Origin: Streptomyces sp. AC512_CC834
GTDB taxonomy: Bacteria > Actinomycetota > Actinomycetes > Streptomycetales > Streptomycetaceae
DNA length: 64,000 nt
NCBI RefSeq assembly: GCF_019049325.1
Contig: NZ_JAGMUO010000023.1
Coordinates: 62,001 to 126,000 of the forward strand
Reading direction: 5' to 3'
Part shown: positions 43,429-51,958 of the stretch, piece by piece
Numbering within the stretch: the first letter of the stretch is position 1
Layout: each line of letters starts with the position of its first letter
Notes under the pieces: model-generated
What the model was told of the DNA's origin: nothing
The model's database searches: none
What the model saw: only the letters and a program-made list of their open reading frames with translations
Position numbers and translations under genes: made by a program

Positions 43429-44499
43429 ATGACCCATTCATTCGAAGTCGGGGCCATAACCTTCGGGGAGATCAGTCCCGATCTCACGACCGGCAAGCTG
43501 ATGTCACAACGTGACCGGATGGCCGAAATCGTGGAGCAGGCGGTCGTCGCCGACGAAGTAGGTCTGGATGTCTACGCTGTCGGTGAGCATCACCGGTCTG
43601 ATTTCGTCGCTTCGGCTCCGCCGGTCATCTTGGCGGCGGTGGCCGGACGGACGAAACGCATCCGTCTTACCAGCGGTGTCACCGTGCTGGGCTCGGAGGA
43701 CCCGGTCCGGGTGTTCCAGAACTTCGCGACCCTGGACCTGCTCTCCGCCGGCCGAGCCGAAATCATCGTCGGTCGGGGCTCCTTCACCGAGTCGTTTCCC
43801 TTGTTCGGCTACGACGCCGCCGACTACGCGGATCTCTACCGGGAAAAGCTCGACGCCCTGCTCGCGATCCGCGGCAGCAACCCCGCGGTGTGGCCCGGCG
43901 GGCCACGGCACACGCGCGATCTCACCGGGCTCGACATCGCTCCCCGGCCGGTCGGCGAGTTGCCGATCTGGATCGGCAGCGGAGGAACTCCGGCCTCCGC
44001 CATCCGAGCGGGGTCCCTGGGCCTGCCCCTGGCACTCGGCCTTCTGCTCGGCCCGGTCAGTCAGTTCGTCGACGGGGTGGCGCAGTACCACGAGGCATTC
44101 GAGGCACACGGCCATCCACCGGAGACCGCGCGCGTCGGCATCACGGCCCACGGCTATGTCGGCGCGACAAGCCAGGGCGCTCGGGACACGATGTATCCGT
44201 ATTTCAAGGTGGGTATGTTCGAGAACAACCACCAGCGCGGAGCCGGATTCGCGTTGCCTCGCCACGCGTTCGACGCGCAGGCGACGCCGGGGGGCGGGTT
44301 GCTCGTGGGCAGCTCTCAGGAGGTCATCGACAAATTGATGACCTACCACGAACTCTACGGAGTGACCCGAGCCCTGTTCCATCTCGGCTACGGGCACATG
44401 CCGCAGAAGGAACATCTCGACGCCATCGAGCGTCTCGGCACCGAGGTGGCCCCAGTGATGCGGCGTGAGCTGTCCCGCGCCACCGGGAGCCCGGCATGA
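43429..44499 (+). CDS. LLM-class flavin-dependent monooxygenase/oxidoreductase
   Basis: 356-residue bacterial luciferase-like barrel protein using reduced FMN or F420. Landmarks are AITFGEISPD, VYAVGEHHRSDFVASAPPVILAAVAGRTKRIRLTSGVTVL, FATLDLLSAGRAEIIVGRGS and PIWIGSGGTPASAIRAG. The neighbour flavin reductase, whose ATG overlaps this stop (ATGA), argues for an FMNH2-dependent two-component monooxygenase. ATG 43429 preferred, with GAGGA upstream; TTG 43411 is possible. Substrate unknown. Confidence 0.88.
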   Translation: MTHSFEVGAITFGEISPDLTTGKLMSQRDRMAEIVEQAVVADEVGLDVYAVGEHHRSDFVASAPPVILAAVAGRTKRIRLTSGVTVLGSEDPVRVFQNFATLDLLSAGRAEIIVGRGSFTESFPLFGYDAADYADLYREKLDALLAIRGSNPAVWPGGPRHTRDLTGLDIAPRPVGELPIWIGSGGTPASAIRAGSLGLPLALGLLLGPVSQFVDGVAQYHEAFEAHGHPPETARVGITAHGYVGATSQGARDTMYPYFKVGMFENNHQRGAGFALPRHAFDAQATPGGGLLVGSSQEVIDKLMTYHELYGVTRALFHLGYGHMPQKEHLDAIERLGTEVAPVMRRELSRATGSPA

Positions 44500-45086
44500 G
44501 CCGCATCCCGGGATCCCCGGGACCCCCGAGGTCCCCGAGATCCCTGAGAGTCGTCGTGGTCAACGGCAGCCCGAGCGAGCGGTCAAAGACCATGGGGCTC
44601 GCCGGGCTCGTCTCGGACCGGCTCGGCGACCTGCTGCCGATCGAGCTCCATCGGATCGATGTCTACCGGCTCGGGCACGGCTTCACCGGAGCCACCGCGC
44701 GCGAGGACGTCCCGTCCGAGGTCGAGCACGAGATTCGGCTGGTGGAAGAGGCCGACGTGGTCGTGGCGGCGACGCCGGTGTTTCGAGCGTCGTACTCCGG
44801 GATGTTCAAGCATTTCTTCGACTTCGTCGACCAGTACGGCCTCGCGAACAAACTTGTCATCCTCGTGGCCACCGGGGGAAGCGATCGCCATGCGCTCGTC
44901 ATCGAGCACGCGCTCCGGCCACTTTTCGGCTTCTTCCAGGCCGCGGTCGCGCCGGTCGGCTTCTACGCCAACGCGGGCGATTTCGACGGCACCTTGGTCC
45001 TCAACGGCGAGGTGTACAGCCGCGTCGAAGTGGGTTTGAACGACATCGTGCCGCAGCTCAAGGCACTGGCCGACACCGAACTCTGA
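44496..45086 (+). CDS. NAD(P)H-dependent FMN reductase
   Basis: 196-residue flavodoxin-like reductase. RVVVVNGSPSERSKT (about 18-32) binds FMN phosphate; TPVFRASYSGMFKHFFDFVDQYGLANKLVILVATGGSDRH is the conserved dimer/FMN block. Coupled to the upstream LLM monooxygenase by ATGA, it presumably supplies reduced FMN. The first 16 residues are Pro/Ser/Arg-rich and may not be structured. Confidence 0.9.
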   Translation: MSRIPGSPGPPRSPRSLRVVVVNGSPSERSKTMGLAGLVSDRLGDLLPIELHRIDVYRLGHGFTGATAREDVPSEVEHEIRLVEEADVVVAATPVFRASYSGMFKHFFDFVDQYGLANKLVILVATGGSDRHALVIEHALRPLFGFFQAAVAPVGFYANAGDFDGTLVLNGEVYSRVEVGLNDIVPQLKALADTEL

Positions 45087-45160
45087 CGGACGGGTCCCCG
45101 TCCCTCGGCCTGTGCCCACCTCTCACCTCTTCACCTCTTCACCTCCCAAAGGAGCATCCC

Positions 45161-46066
45161 ATGACCACTGTGTTCGTAGCCGGTGCCACCGGTCGTCTGG
45201 GCCGCCTGGTCGTCGACAGTCTGCGACGGCGGGACGTCGAGGTCCGCGCTCTCGTCAGGCCCGGCAACACCGAGGGCCGCAAGGCGTTCGCCCACGACCC
45301 GGCCATCAAGATCGTGGAAGGCGACATCCGCGATGCCGGCGACCGCCTCACCCGCGAACTGGAGGGAGTGGACGTCCTCGTCTCCACTGTCTTCGGGGAT
45401 GCGGAATCCGTCATCGACGGCCAGGTCAACCTGGTGCGTGCCGCCGAGAAGGCCGGGGTGGCGCGCTGGATCCCCTCGGACTTCTCCCTCGCCATGGACC
45501 GGCTCGACTACGGCGAAAACGACCTCGTCGACCTGCGCAAGAAGGCCGGCGACCTCACCCGCGGCAGCGCCGTGATCTCCACGCCGATTCTCATCGGCGC
45601 CTTCCTCGATGTACTGAACATGCCCTGGTACGGGTGGATCGACTGGGAGACCGGCACCTTCAGCTACTGGGGTGACGGTGACCAGCCCGTCGACTTCTCC
45701 ACCTACGCCGACACTGCCGAATGGACCGCCGAAGCAGTCCTCGACCCCTCGTCCGCCGGGCGCACGGTGCGGGTCGTCGGGGAAGTCCTGACGCTGAAGG
45801 AACTGCACCAGGCCATGGAGCGCGGCTCGGGACGACGGCTCGAGGCACGGCAGGTGGGCAGCGTCGAGGACCTCGGCGCCGAGATCGAACGCCTCAAGGC
45901 GGTGGCCACCGACCCGATGGAATACGTCCTGCTGCAGTACACCCGGGCGATGGTCAGCGGGAAGGGGAAGCTCGGCCCGCTCGACAACCACCGCTACCCC
46001 GGCATCAAGCCGACCGGCGTCGAAGAGTTCTTCCGGCAGGCCACGCGCGGACACTCGGCGCCGTGA
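45161..46066 (+). CDS. NmrA-like/isoflavone-reductase-type NAD(P)-binding protein
   Basis: 301 residues. Rossmann motif VFVAGATGRLGRLVV (4-18), atypical SDR with RALVRPGNTEGRK and EGDIRD. A central segment ISTPILIGAFLDVLNMPWYGWIDWETGTFSYWGDGDQP is family-like. AAAGGAG lies 6 nt before ATG 45161. Either a reductase or a redox-sensing regulator; third gene of the MarR-controlled cluster. Three TCACCTCT-type repeats precede the ribosome binding site (45122-45145). Confidence 0.85.
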   Translation: MTTVFVAGATGRLGRLVVDSLRRRDVEVRALVRPGNTEGRKAFAHDPAIKIVEGDIRDAGDRLTRELEGVDVLVSTVFGDAESVIDGQVNLVRAAEKAGVARWIPSDFSLAMDRLDYGENDLVDLRKKAGDLTRGSAVISTPILIGAFLDVLNMPWYGWIDWETGTFSYWGDGDQPVDFSTYADTAEWTAEAVLDPSSAGRTVRVVGEVLTLKELHQAMERGSGRRLEARQVGSVEDLGAEIERLKAVATDPMEYVLLQYTRAMVSGKGKLGPLDNHRYPGIKPTGVEEFFRQATRGHSAP

Positions 46067-46162
46067 TCGTCGCCGTGAACGTACGGAGCGGCCGCCTCGA
46101 AGACCGCTCGAAGACCCGTCCGCCGGCCTCGGACCGGCTCTCCCCGCACTGAAAGGAACTCC

Positions 46163-46957
46163 ATGGATCTGCAACTGTCCGGCCGCGTCGCCGTCGTCAC
46201 CGGGGCGTCAAGGGGAATCGGCCTGGCCGTCGTCCGCACCCTGGCCGAGGAGGGGGCACTCGTCGTGGCCGCCTCACGGACCGCTGCGGCCCAGTGGCCC
46301 GACAAGGTGGTGCATGTCGCCGCGGACCTGATGGATCCCGAGGCGCCCGCGCGGGTGGTGGAGCGGGCGGTGGCGGAGTTCGGCGGGGTGGACATCCTGG
46401 TCAACAACGCCGGCGGACCGCCGCCCGGGGTGGAATTTCCCCGGGTGGGGTTCATGACGTGCGGTGACGCGGACTGGCAGGAGATGTTCGAGTTCAACCT
46501 GTTCTCGGTCGTCCGCATGATGCGCGCCGCGGTGCCGGTCATGGTGGCGCGGGGCGGCGGCTCGATCGTGAACGTCTCCACGGTCCAGGCCAAGCAGCCC
46601 AGCGCCATGAACGTCGACTACGGCGCCGCCAAGGCGGCCGTGCGCAACATGACCAAGGCCGTCTCCCAGGAGTACGGCGCCCAGGGCATCCGCGCGAACA
46701 CCGTCACCCCCGGTCCCACGCTCAGCGACGTGTGGACCAGGAAGGGCGGTGCCGCCGATGTGCTCGGCGCCTCCTACGGGACCTCGAAGGAGGACGTCAT
46801 CGCCCGGGTCGTCCCCGAGGCGCAGGGGCTGATCACCGGACGCATGGTGGACGTCCAGGAGATCGCCGACGCGGTCGCCCTGCTGGGCTCCCCCCGCTCG
46901 GGCAGCACGACCGGCGCGGACTTCGCCATCGACGCGGGCTTCCTCAAGGAGATGTAG
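46163..46957 (+). CDS. Short-chain dehydrogenase/reductase
   Basis: 264 residues, classical SDR. Cofactor motif VTGASRGIG (13-21), NNAGG, catalytic Ser in IVNVSTVQA and Tyr/Lys in NVDYGAAKAAV. The substrate loop and C terminus (GSTTGADFAIDAGFL) are complete. AAGGA precedes ATG 46163. Fourth gene of the redox cluster; substrate unknown. Confidence 0.9.
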   Translation: MDLQLSGRVAVVTGASRGIGLAVVRTLAEEGALVVAASRTAAAQWPDKVVHVAADLMDPEAPARVVERAVAEFGGVDILVNNAGGPPPGVEFPRVGFMTCGDADWQEMFEFNLFSVVRMMRAAVPVMVARGGGSIVNVSTVQAKQPSAMNVDYGAAKAAVRNMTKAVSQEYGAQGIRANTVTPGPTLSDVWTRKGGAADVLGASYGTSKEDVIARVVPEAQGLITGRMVDVQEIADAVALLGSPRSGSTTGADFAIDAGFLKEM

Positions 46958-47038
46958 CGCCACTCTCCCGACCACACCCGCAATGCCGAAGACAGAATCC
47001 GAAGAGTCCGAAGAATCCGAAGAGGAAAAGGACAGACG

Positions 47039-47536
47039 ATGACACGTCGACCTGCCGTTGGTCGTCACCAACGGCCACGACGACGCGCCGTCCGGCCCGC
47101 TGTACCCGGAGCTCGCCGACGTCCTGGGCGACCACCCGGTGATCCGCCGCTCCGAGGGGTTCGACGCCTCTACGACGAGAACTTCGCCGCGGCGGTCGAG
47201 GCGACCGGGCGGCGGCGGCTGATCATGGCGGGCATCCAGACCGACGTCTGCCTGGCGCTGACCGCCCTGACCGCTCTCGACCGCGGCCACGCGGTGTACA
47301 CGGTGGTGGACGCCTCCGCCGCCACCACCAAGGAGACGCACGACACCGCCGTGCAGCGGCTGATCCAGGCCGGGGCCATACCGACGAACTGGCTGGCCGT
47401 CGGCTCCGAACTCCAGCGCTCCTGGACCGAACAGCGGACCGCGCCGGCCTTCGCCCAGGTGATCTACGAGCAGCTCAGCTCATGGCGGCACCAGAACGCC
47501 CTCACCACGAACGTGAGGGCGAACGCGGCCAAGTAG
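47039..47536 (+). pseudogene. Isochorismatase/cysteine-hydrolase family pseudogene
   Basis: Two frames together spell a YcaC-like hydrolase. First comes PLVVTNGHDDAPSGPLYPEL, then DVLGDHPVIRRSEGFDA (about 47055-47167). After a one-base loss at about 47167-47172 (GCCTCTAC for an expected GCCTTCTAC), YDENFAAAVEATG continues into GIQTDVCLALTALTALDRGHAVY with the conserved cysteine. The N-terminal 40 or so residues with the catalytic Asp are also missing, so the gene is doubly damaged. The 5' flank carries CCGAAGA repeats (46986-47020). Confidence 0.7.
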
Positions 47537-47547
47537 GCGCAGCGCAG

Positions 47548-47587
47548 CGCTTCGCCCCGCCGACCGTACGATCGGCGGGGCGAAGCG
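47548..47587. terminator. Terminator between pseudogene and cyclopropane synthase
   Basis: 16-bp perfect stem CGCTTCGCCCCGCCGA / TCGGCGGGGCGAAGCG between convergent genes. Confidence 0.8.
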
Positions 47588-47594
47588 GTCGAGG

Positions 47595-48896
47595 TCAGTT
47601 CCAGGTGCGGGCGCGCAGCGGCATGCCCGAGCCGCCCGAGTCCGGGGTCCTCACAGCGAGGACCTGGTTGACGCCGATGCGGTTGCGTTCGAAGGCGAGC
47701 GCGGAGGCGGCCATGTACAACTGCCAGACACGGGCGCGGCCGGGGGTGACGAGCCGGGTGGCCGTCGTCCAGCCGGCCTCCAGGTTGGTGACCCAGCGGC
47801 GCAGCGTGAGCGCGTAGTGCTCGCGGATCGACTCCACGTCGCGCACCTCGAACCCGGCGCGCTCCAGTTGGGTGACGGTGGTGCCGACGGGGGCCAGTTC
47901 GCCGTCGGGGAAGACGTAGGCGTCGATGAACGCGTCGACGTTGTAGGCGGCTTCGTCCCCCTGGGGCCTGCGGGCGATCTGGTGGTTCAGCAGCCGTCCG
48001 CCGGGCTTGAGGAGCCGGTGCAGGTCGGTGGCGTACTCCAGGTAGCGCTCGGCGCCGACGTGCTCGGCCATGCCGATGGAGGAGATCGCGTCGTACGGCC
48101 CGTCGGCGACGTCCCGGTAGTCCTGGACGCGGATCTCCACCCGGTCGGTGAGCCCCTCGTCGGCGACGCGCTTGCGGCCGTACGCGGCCTGCTCGTGGGA
48201 CAGGGTCACGCCGACGACGCTCACGCCGTGCTCGCGGGCGGCGTGGATCGCCATGGAGCCCCAGCCGCAGCCCACGTCGAGCAGCCGCTGACCGGGGCTC
48301 AGGCCCAGCTTGCGGCTGACGAGTTCGAGCTTGTCGCGCTGGGCGTCCTCCAGGGTGCCGCCGTCGGCGGGCAGGGCAGGCCAGTAGGCGCAGGAGTACA
48401 CCATCGACGGGCCGAGGACGAGTTCGTAGAAGTCGTTGCCGACGTCGTAGTGGTGGCTGATGGCTCGCCTGTCACTGCGCTTGGTGTGCAGGTGACCGCG
48501 GGCCCGGCGGACCTCCTCCGGCGGCGGGGCGGGCGGCAGCGGCGGCCCCGCGAGCTTCGCCAGCCCGCGTACGGCGGCCCTGACCTCGGGGTCGCGCAGC
48601 GCCTCGACCAGACCGCGGGCGTCCTCGCCGCGCTCCCAGATGAGGCCGGCCATCAGACCGAGGGCGGTGTAGAGGTCACCGTCGATGTCGACGTCCCCGG
48701 CCACCCAGGCGCGGGCCAGGCCCAGTTCACCCGGCTTGAACAACAGGCGGCGCAGGGCCCTGCGGTTACGGACGACGAGAGTCGGCGCGCCCGGTGGGCC
48801 CGCCTGCGAACCGTCCCAGGCGCGGATGCGCACCGGGAGCGGTGTTCCCAGCAACTGTTCGAAGAGGTTCTGCAGCCGCAGCGCGGCGTCAGCCAT
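47595..48896 (-). CDS. cfa: Cyclopropane-fatty-acyl-phospholipid synthase family methyltransferase
   Basis: 433 residues. SAM-binding motif GQRLLDVGCGWGSMAIHAAREHGV, preceded by ISHHYDVGNDFYELVLGPSMVYSCAYW and followed by EIRVQDYRDVADGPYDAISSIGMAEHVG, all diagnostic. It methylates unsaturated acyl chains of membrane lipids. ATG 48896 has GGAGGACGCC immediately upstream; the frame open to 48938 is not needed. Stand-alone gene convergent with the pseudogene. Confidence 0.92.
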   Translation of the reverse strand: MADAALRLQNLFEQLLGTPLPVRIRAWDGSQAGPPGAPTLVVRNRRALRRLLFKPGELGLARAWVAGDVDIDGDLYTALGLMAGLIWERGEDARGLVEALRDPEVRAAVRGLAKLAGPPLPPAPPPEEVRRARGHLHTKRSDRRAISHHYDVGNDFYELVLGPSMVYSCAYWPALPADGGTLEDAQRDKLELVSRKLGLSPGQRLLDVGCGWGSMAIHAAREHGVSVVGVTLSHEQAAYGRKRVADEGLTDRVEIRVQDYRDVADGPYDAISSIGMAEHVGAERYLEYATDLHRLLKPGGRLLNHQIARRPQGDEAAYNVDAFIDAYVFPDGELAPVGTTVTQLERAGFEVRDVESIREHYALTLRRWVTNLEAGWTTATRLVTPGRARVWQLYMAASALAFERNRIGVNQVLAVRTPDSGGSGMPLRARTWN

Positions 48897-49012
48897 GGCG
48901 TCCTCCGTGACGAGCGATCCCGGAATGTCCAACACCACGTAAACACCTGGGAGCCCCCCTTACAGTCCCCGGCGCGCGTTACGACTCGGCAAAATAGCTG
49001 TACACACCAACG

Positions 49013-49060
49013 GACTTGAACGGAGGACTTGAACGGAGGACTTGAACGGGGACTTGAACG
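49013..49060. repeat. 13-bp tandem repeat
   Basis: Units GACTTGAACGGAG at 49013 and 49026, GACTTGAACGGG at 49039 and a partial copy at 49051. Located between the cyclopropane synthase promoter side and the NADH dehydrogenase terminator. Confidence 0.85.
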
Positions 49061-49063
49061 CAG

Positions 49064-49109
49064 CCCGAAGGGGCCGCCCGCACCACGGATGGCGGGCGGC
49101 CCCTTCGGG
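49064..49109 (-). terminator. Terminator after ndh
   Basis: 18-bp stem CCCGAAGGGGCCGCCCGC / GCGGGCGGCCCCTTCGGG with a 10-nt loop, about 60 bp beyond the NADH dehydrogenase stop. Confidence 0.8.
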
Positions 49110-49171
49110 GTACTGCGGGTACTGCCGGTCCTGCGAGTCCTGCGGGGGCTACGCCCCCGGTCGGCCGGAGG

Positions 49172-50596
49172 TCAGGAGGCCTTCGCCTCGGTCTTCTCCG
49201 GCTTCGTGGCCTTCGCGGCCTTCTCACCCTGGTCGGCGGCCTTGGGCGCGGCGGCCTTCGGCGCCGGCTTGGCCGCCTCGTAGAACTCCTCGCGCGGGGT
49301 CTCCATCGCGCCGAGGGAGACGACCTCGCGCTTGAGGAACATGCCGAGCGTCCAGTCCGCGAAGACGCGGATCTTCCGGTTCCAGGTCGGCATGGCCATG
49401 CCGTGGTAGCCGCGGTGCATGTACCAGGCGAGACGACCCTTGACCTTGATCTTCATCTTGCCCATGACGATCATGGCGACGCCCTTGTGCAGGCCGAGAC
49501 CCGCCACCGCGCCCTTGTTGGCGTGGCTGTACTCCTTCTGCGGGAAGCCCCGCATGCCGGAGATCACGTTGTCGCCGAGGACCTTGGCCTGGCGCAGCGC
49601 GTGCTGGGCGTTGGGCGGGCACCAGGCGTTCTCGTTGCCCGCCTTGCGGCCGACGAGGTCCGGGACCTGGGCGTTGTCGCCCGCGGCCCAGATGTAGTCG
49701 GTGCCCTGGACCTGGAGGGTCGCCGCGGTGTCGACGTGGCCGCGCGGTCCCAGCGGCAGACCGAAGCGGGAGAGCACCGGGTTGGGCTTGACGCCGGCCG
49801 TCCACACGATCGTGTTGGAGTCGACCTCGAGCCCGTTCTTGAGCACCACGTGGCCGTCGACGCAGGAGTCCATGGAGGTGGACAGGTAGACCTCGACGCC
49901 GCGGCTCTCGAGGTGCTCCTTGCCGTACTGGCCGAGCTTGGGACCGACCTCGGGGAGGATCTTGTCGGCGGCGTCCACCAGGACGAAGCGCATGTCCTCG
50001 CGGGAGACGTTGTTGTAGTACTTGGCCGCGTCGCGGGCCATGTCCTCGACCTCACCGATGGTCTCCGCGCCGGCGAAGCCGCCGCCGACGAAGACGAAGG
50101 TGAGCGCCTTGCGGCGGATCTCCTCGTCGGTGGTGGAGGCGGCCTTGTCGAGCTGCTCCAGGACGTGGTTGCGCAGCCCGATGGACTCCTCGATGCCCTT
50201 CATGCCGATGCCCTGCTCGGCGAGGCCGGGGATCGGGAAGGTGCGGGAGACCGCGCCCATCGCGATGACCAGGTAGTCGAACGGCAGCTCGTACGCCTCG
50301 CCCACCAGGGGGGCGATCGTGGCGACCTTGCGGTCCTGGTCGATGGTGGTGACCCGGCCGGTGAGGACCTCCGCCTTCGGAAGCACGCGCCGCAGGGGGA
50401 CGACGACGTGCCGCGGGGAGATGCTGCCGGCGGCGGCTTCGGGGAGGAAGGGCTGGTAGGTCATGTACGACCGCGGGTCGACGACGGTGACGGTCGCCTC
50501 GCCGTAACGCATCTTCTTCTGGATGCGTCGAGCTGCGTACAGGCCTACGTACCCACCGCCTACTACGAGGATCCTGGGACGCTCCGTGGTGCTCAT
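49172..50596 (-). CDS. ndh: Type II NADH dehydrogenase
   Basis: 474-residue FAD-dependent NADH:quinone oxidoreductase. FAD motif ILVVGGGYVGLYAARR (9-24), NAD motif TFVFVGGGFAGAETIGEVEDMA, ATG motif VWTAGVKPNP, second FAD site DYIWAAGDNAQVPD. The C-terminal about 40 residues are Lys/Ala-rich (KPAPKAAAPKAADQGEKAAK). ATG 50596. It oxidises NADH without proton pumping; a Rex-type redox operator lies 310 bp upstream, which fits regulation by the NADH/NAD+ ratio. Confidence 0.92.
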   Translation of the reverse strand: MSTTERPRILVVGGGYVGLYAARRIQKKMRYGEATVTVVDPRSYMTYQPFLPEAAAGSISPRHVVVPLRRVLPKAEVLTGRVTTIDQDRKVATIAPLVGEAYELPFDYLVIAMGAVSRTFPIPGLAEQGIGMKGIEESIGLRNHVLEQLDKAASTTDEEIRRKALTFVFVGGGFAGAETIGEVEDMARDAAKYYNNVSREDMRFVLVDAADKILPEVGPKLGQYGKEHLESRGVEVYLSTSMDSCVDGHVVLKNGLEVDSNTIVWTAGVKPNPVLSRFGLPLGPRGHVDTAATLQVQGTDYIWAAGDNAQVPDLVGRKAGNENAWCPPNAQHALRQAKVLGDNVISGMRGFPQKEYSHANKGAVAGLGLHKGVAMIVMGKMKIKVKGRLAWYMHRGYHGMAMPTWNRKIRVFADWTLGMFLKREVVSLGAMETPREEFYEAAKPAPKAAAPKAADQGEKAAKATKPEKTEAKAS

Positions 50597-50768
50597 GCCA
50601 TCGAGTATCCACCCGGTTGAGGGGGGTGGTTCGTGCGCCCCTTCACAAGCTTGGGTGCCGCCTGTGCTACCATCCGCCGCTCACGTGACGGAGATCATGG
50701 CGGGCGACGGAACCAGCCTGTAGAGGACCCCGTTGTCAATGCCGCGTGAGCTGCACCTCCGCGCTTCC

Positions 50769-50824
50769 GGGACGGTGGACCACCGCCCCGTGAGGGCGCT
50801 GCGGGATCCCTTCGGGACACCGTC
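50769..50824 (-). ncRNA. Structured element in the ndh leader
   Basis: An 8-bp outer stem GGACGGTG / CACCGTCC encloses two small hairpins (GCCCCGTGAGGGC and GGGATCCCTTCGGGA). It lies in the roughly 300-nt region between the Rex site and ndh, downstream of ppx. Could be a ppx terminator, a regulatory leader or a small RNA; I recognise no riboswitch class. Confidence 0.35.
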
Positions 50825-50902
50825 CTGAACACGTTCAAAGGGCAGTTGAAACCCCAAAAGGGTCAACGAGGGCGCTCCCGTCGTCCGCCAGGGCCCAATT
50901 CC

Positions 50903-50920
50903 TTGTGAAGAACTTCACGA
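50903..50920. promoter_or_regulatory. Rex-type operator upstream of ndh
   Basis: TTGTGAAGAACTTCACGA matches the Rex consensus TTGTGAANNNNTTCACAA in 17 of 18 positions. Rex represses respiratory genes when NAD+ is high and releases at high NADH. A second half-site TTCACAAG is at 50641-50648. Confidence 0.7.
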
Positions 50921-51001
50921 ACTTTCCCGACGCGACGTCACCGAGGGGCCCCGAGAGGCCCCCCGACGCCCGCTCAATCGTTGTCCGTCCTGCTCAGACC
51001 G

Positions 51002-51958
51002 CTACCGCGGGATGCCCTGCGCGACCGACCACGCGATGCCGTCGAGGATGTCGTGCTCGCTCACGACGACCTCCTCGGCGCCCGTCCGCTCCATGATCGA
51101 GAGCAGCACCAGGGCCCCGGCCGCGATCACGTCGACCCGGCCCGGGTGCATGGAGGGGACCGCCGCGCGCTCGGCGTGGGTGGAGCGCAGCAGCCAGCCG
51201 GTGATCTCCCGGACCCGGTCGCGGGAGACCCGGGAGTGGTGGATGACCGCCGAGTCGTACTCCGGCAGCTCCTGCGCGATCGCGGACACCGTCGTCACGG
51301 ACCCGGCAAGACCCACCAGCGTGCGCGCCTCGCGCAGCGGCACCGTCTGTCCGGCGAGGTCCAGGGCGGCCTCGATGTCGGCCCGCATCGCCGCGACCTG
51401 CGCCTCGGTGGGCGGGTCGGTCACCGCGCCGTCGCGCACCAGGTGCCGCTCGGTCATCCGGACACAGCCGACGTCCACGGAGCGGGCGGCGCGCACGTGG
51501 TCGTCGCCGACGACGAACTCGGTGGAGCCGCCGCCGATGTCGACGACCAGGTAGGGCTTGTCGAAGTGGTCCCGGCCGGCCAGTTCCTTCGTGGCGCCGG
51601 TGAAGGAGAACTCGGCCTCCTGGTCGCCCGAGATGACCTCCGGCTCCACGCCCAGGATGTCCAGCACCCCGCGCACGAAGTCGTCCCGGTTCTCCGCGTC
51701 CCGGGAGGCGGAGGTGGCCACGAAGCGCAGCCGCTCGACGCCGTGCTCCTTGACGGCCTCGGCGTACTCGCGGCAGGCGGCGAACGTCCGCTCCAGCGCC
51801 TCGGGCGCCAGCCGCCCGGTGCGGTCGACGCCCTGGCCGAGCCGCACGATGGTCATCCGGCGGTCCAGGTCGGTCAGCTCACCGGTGGCCGGGGAGGCGT
51901 CCGCGACGAGCAGCCGGATGGAGTTCGTACCGCAGTCGATGGCGGCGACACGGGTCAC
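51002..51958 (-). CDS. ppx: Ppx/GppA-family exopolyphosphatase
   Basis: 318 residues, actin-like ATPase fold with AAIDCGTNSIRLLVAD (5-20), the catalytic FVATSASRDAENRDDF, the VVDIGGGSTEFVVGD phosphate loop and LVGLAGSVTTVSAI. GTG 51958 overlaps the DUF501 stop as GTGA. This is the shorter two-domain form common in actinobacteria; it hydrolyses polyphosphate or pppGpp. Confidence 0.92.
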   Translation of the reverse strand: MTRVAAIDCGTNSIRLLVADASPATGELTDLDRRMTIVRLGQGVDRTGRLAPEALERTFAACREYAEAVKEHGVERLRFVATSASRDAENRDDFVRGVLDILGVEPEVISGDQEAEFSFTGATKELAGRDHFDKPYLVVDIGGGSTEFVVGDDHVRAARSVDVGCVRMTERHLVRDGAVTDPPTEAQVAAMRADIEAALDLAGQTVPLREARTLVGLAGSVTTVSAIAQELPEYDSAVIHHSRVSRDRVREITGWLLRSTHAERAAVPSMHPGRVDVIAAGALVLLSIMERTGAEEVVVSEHDILDGIAWSVAQGIPR

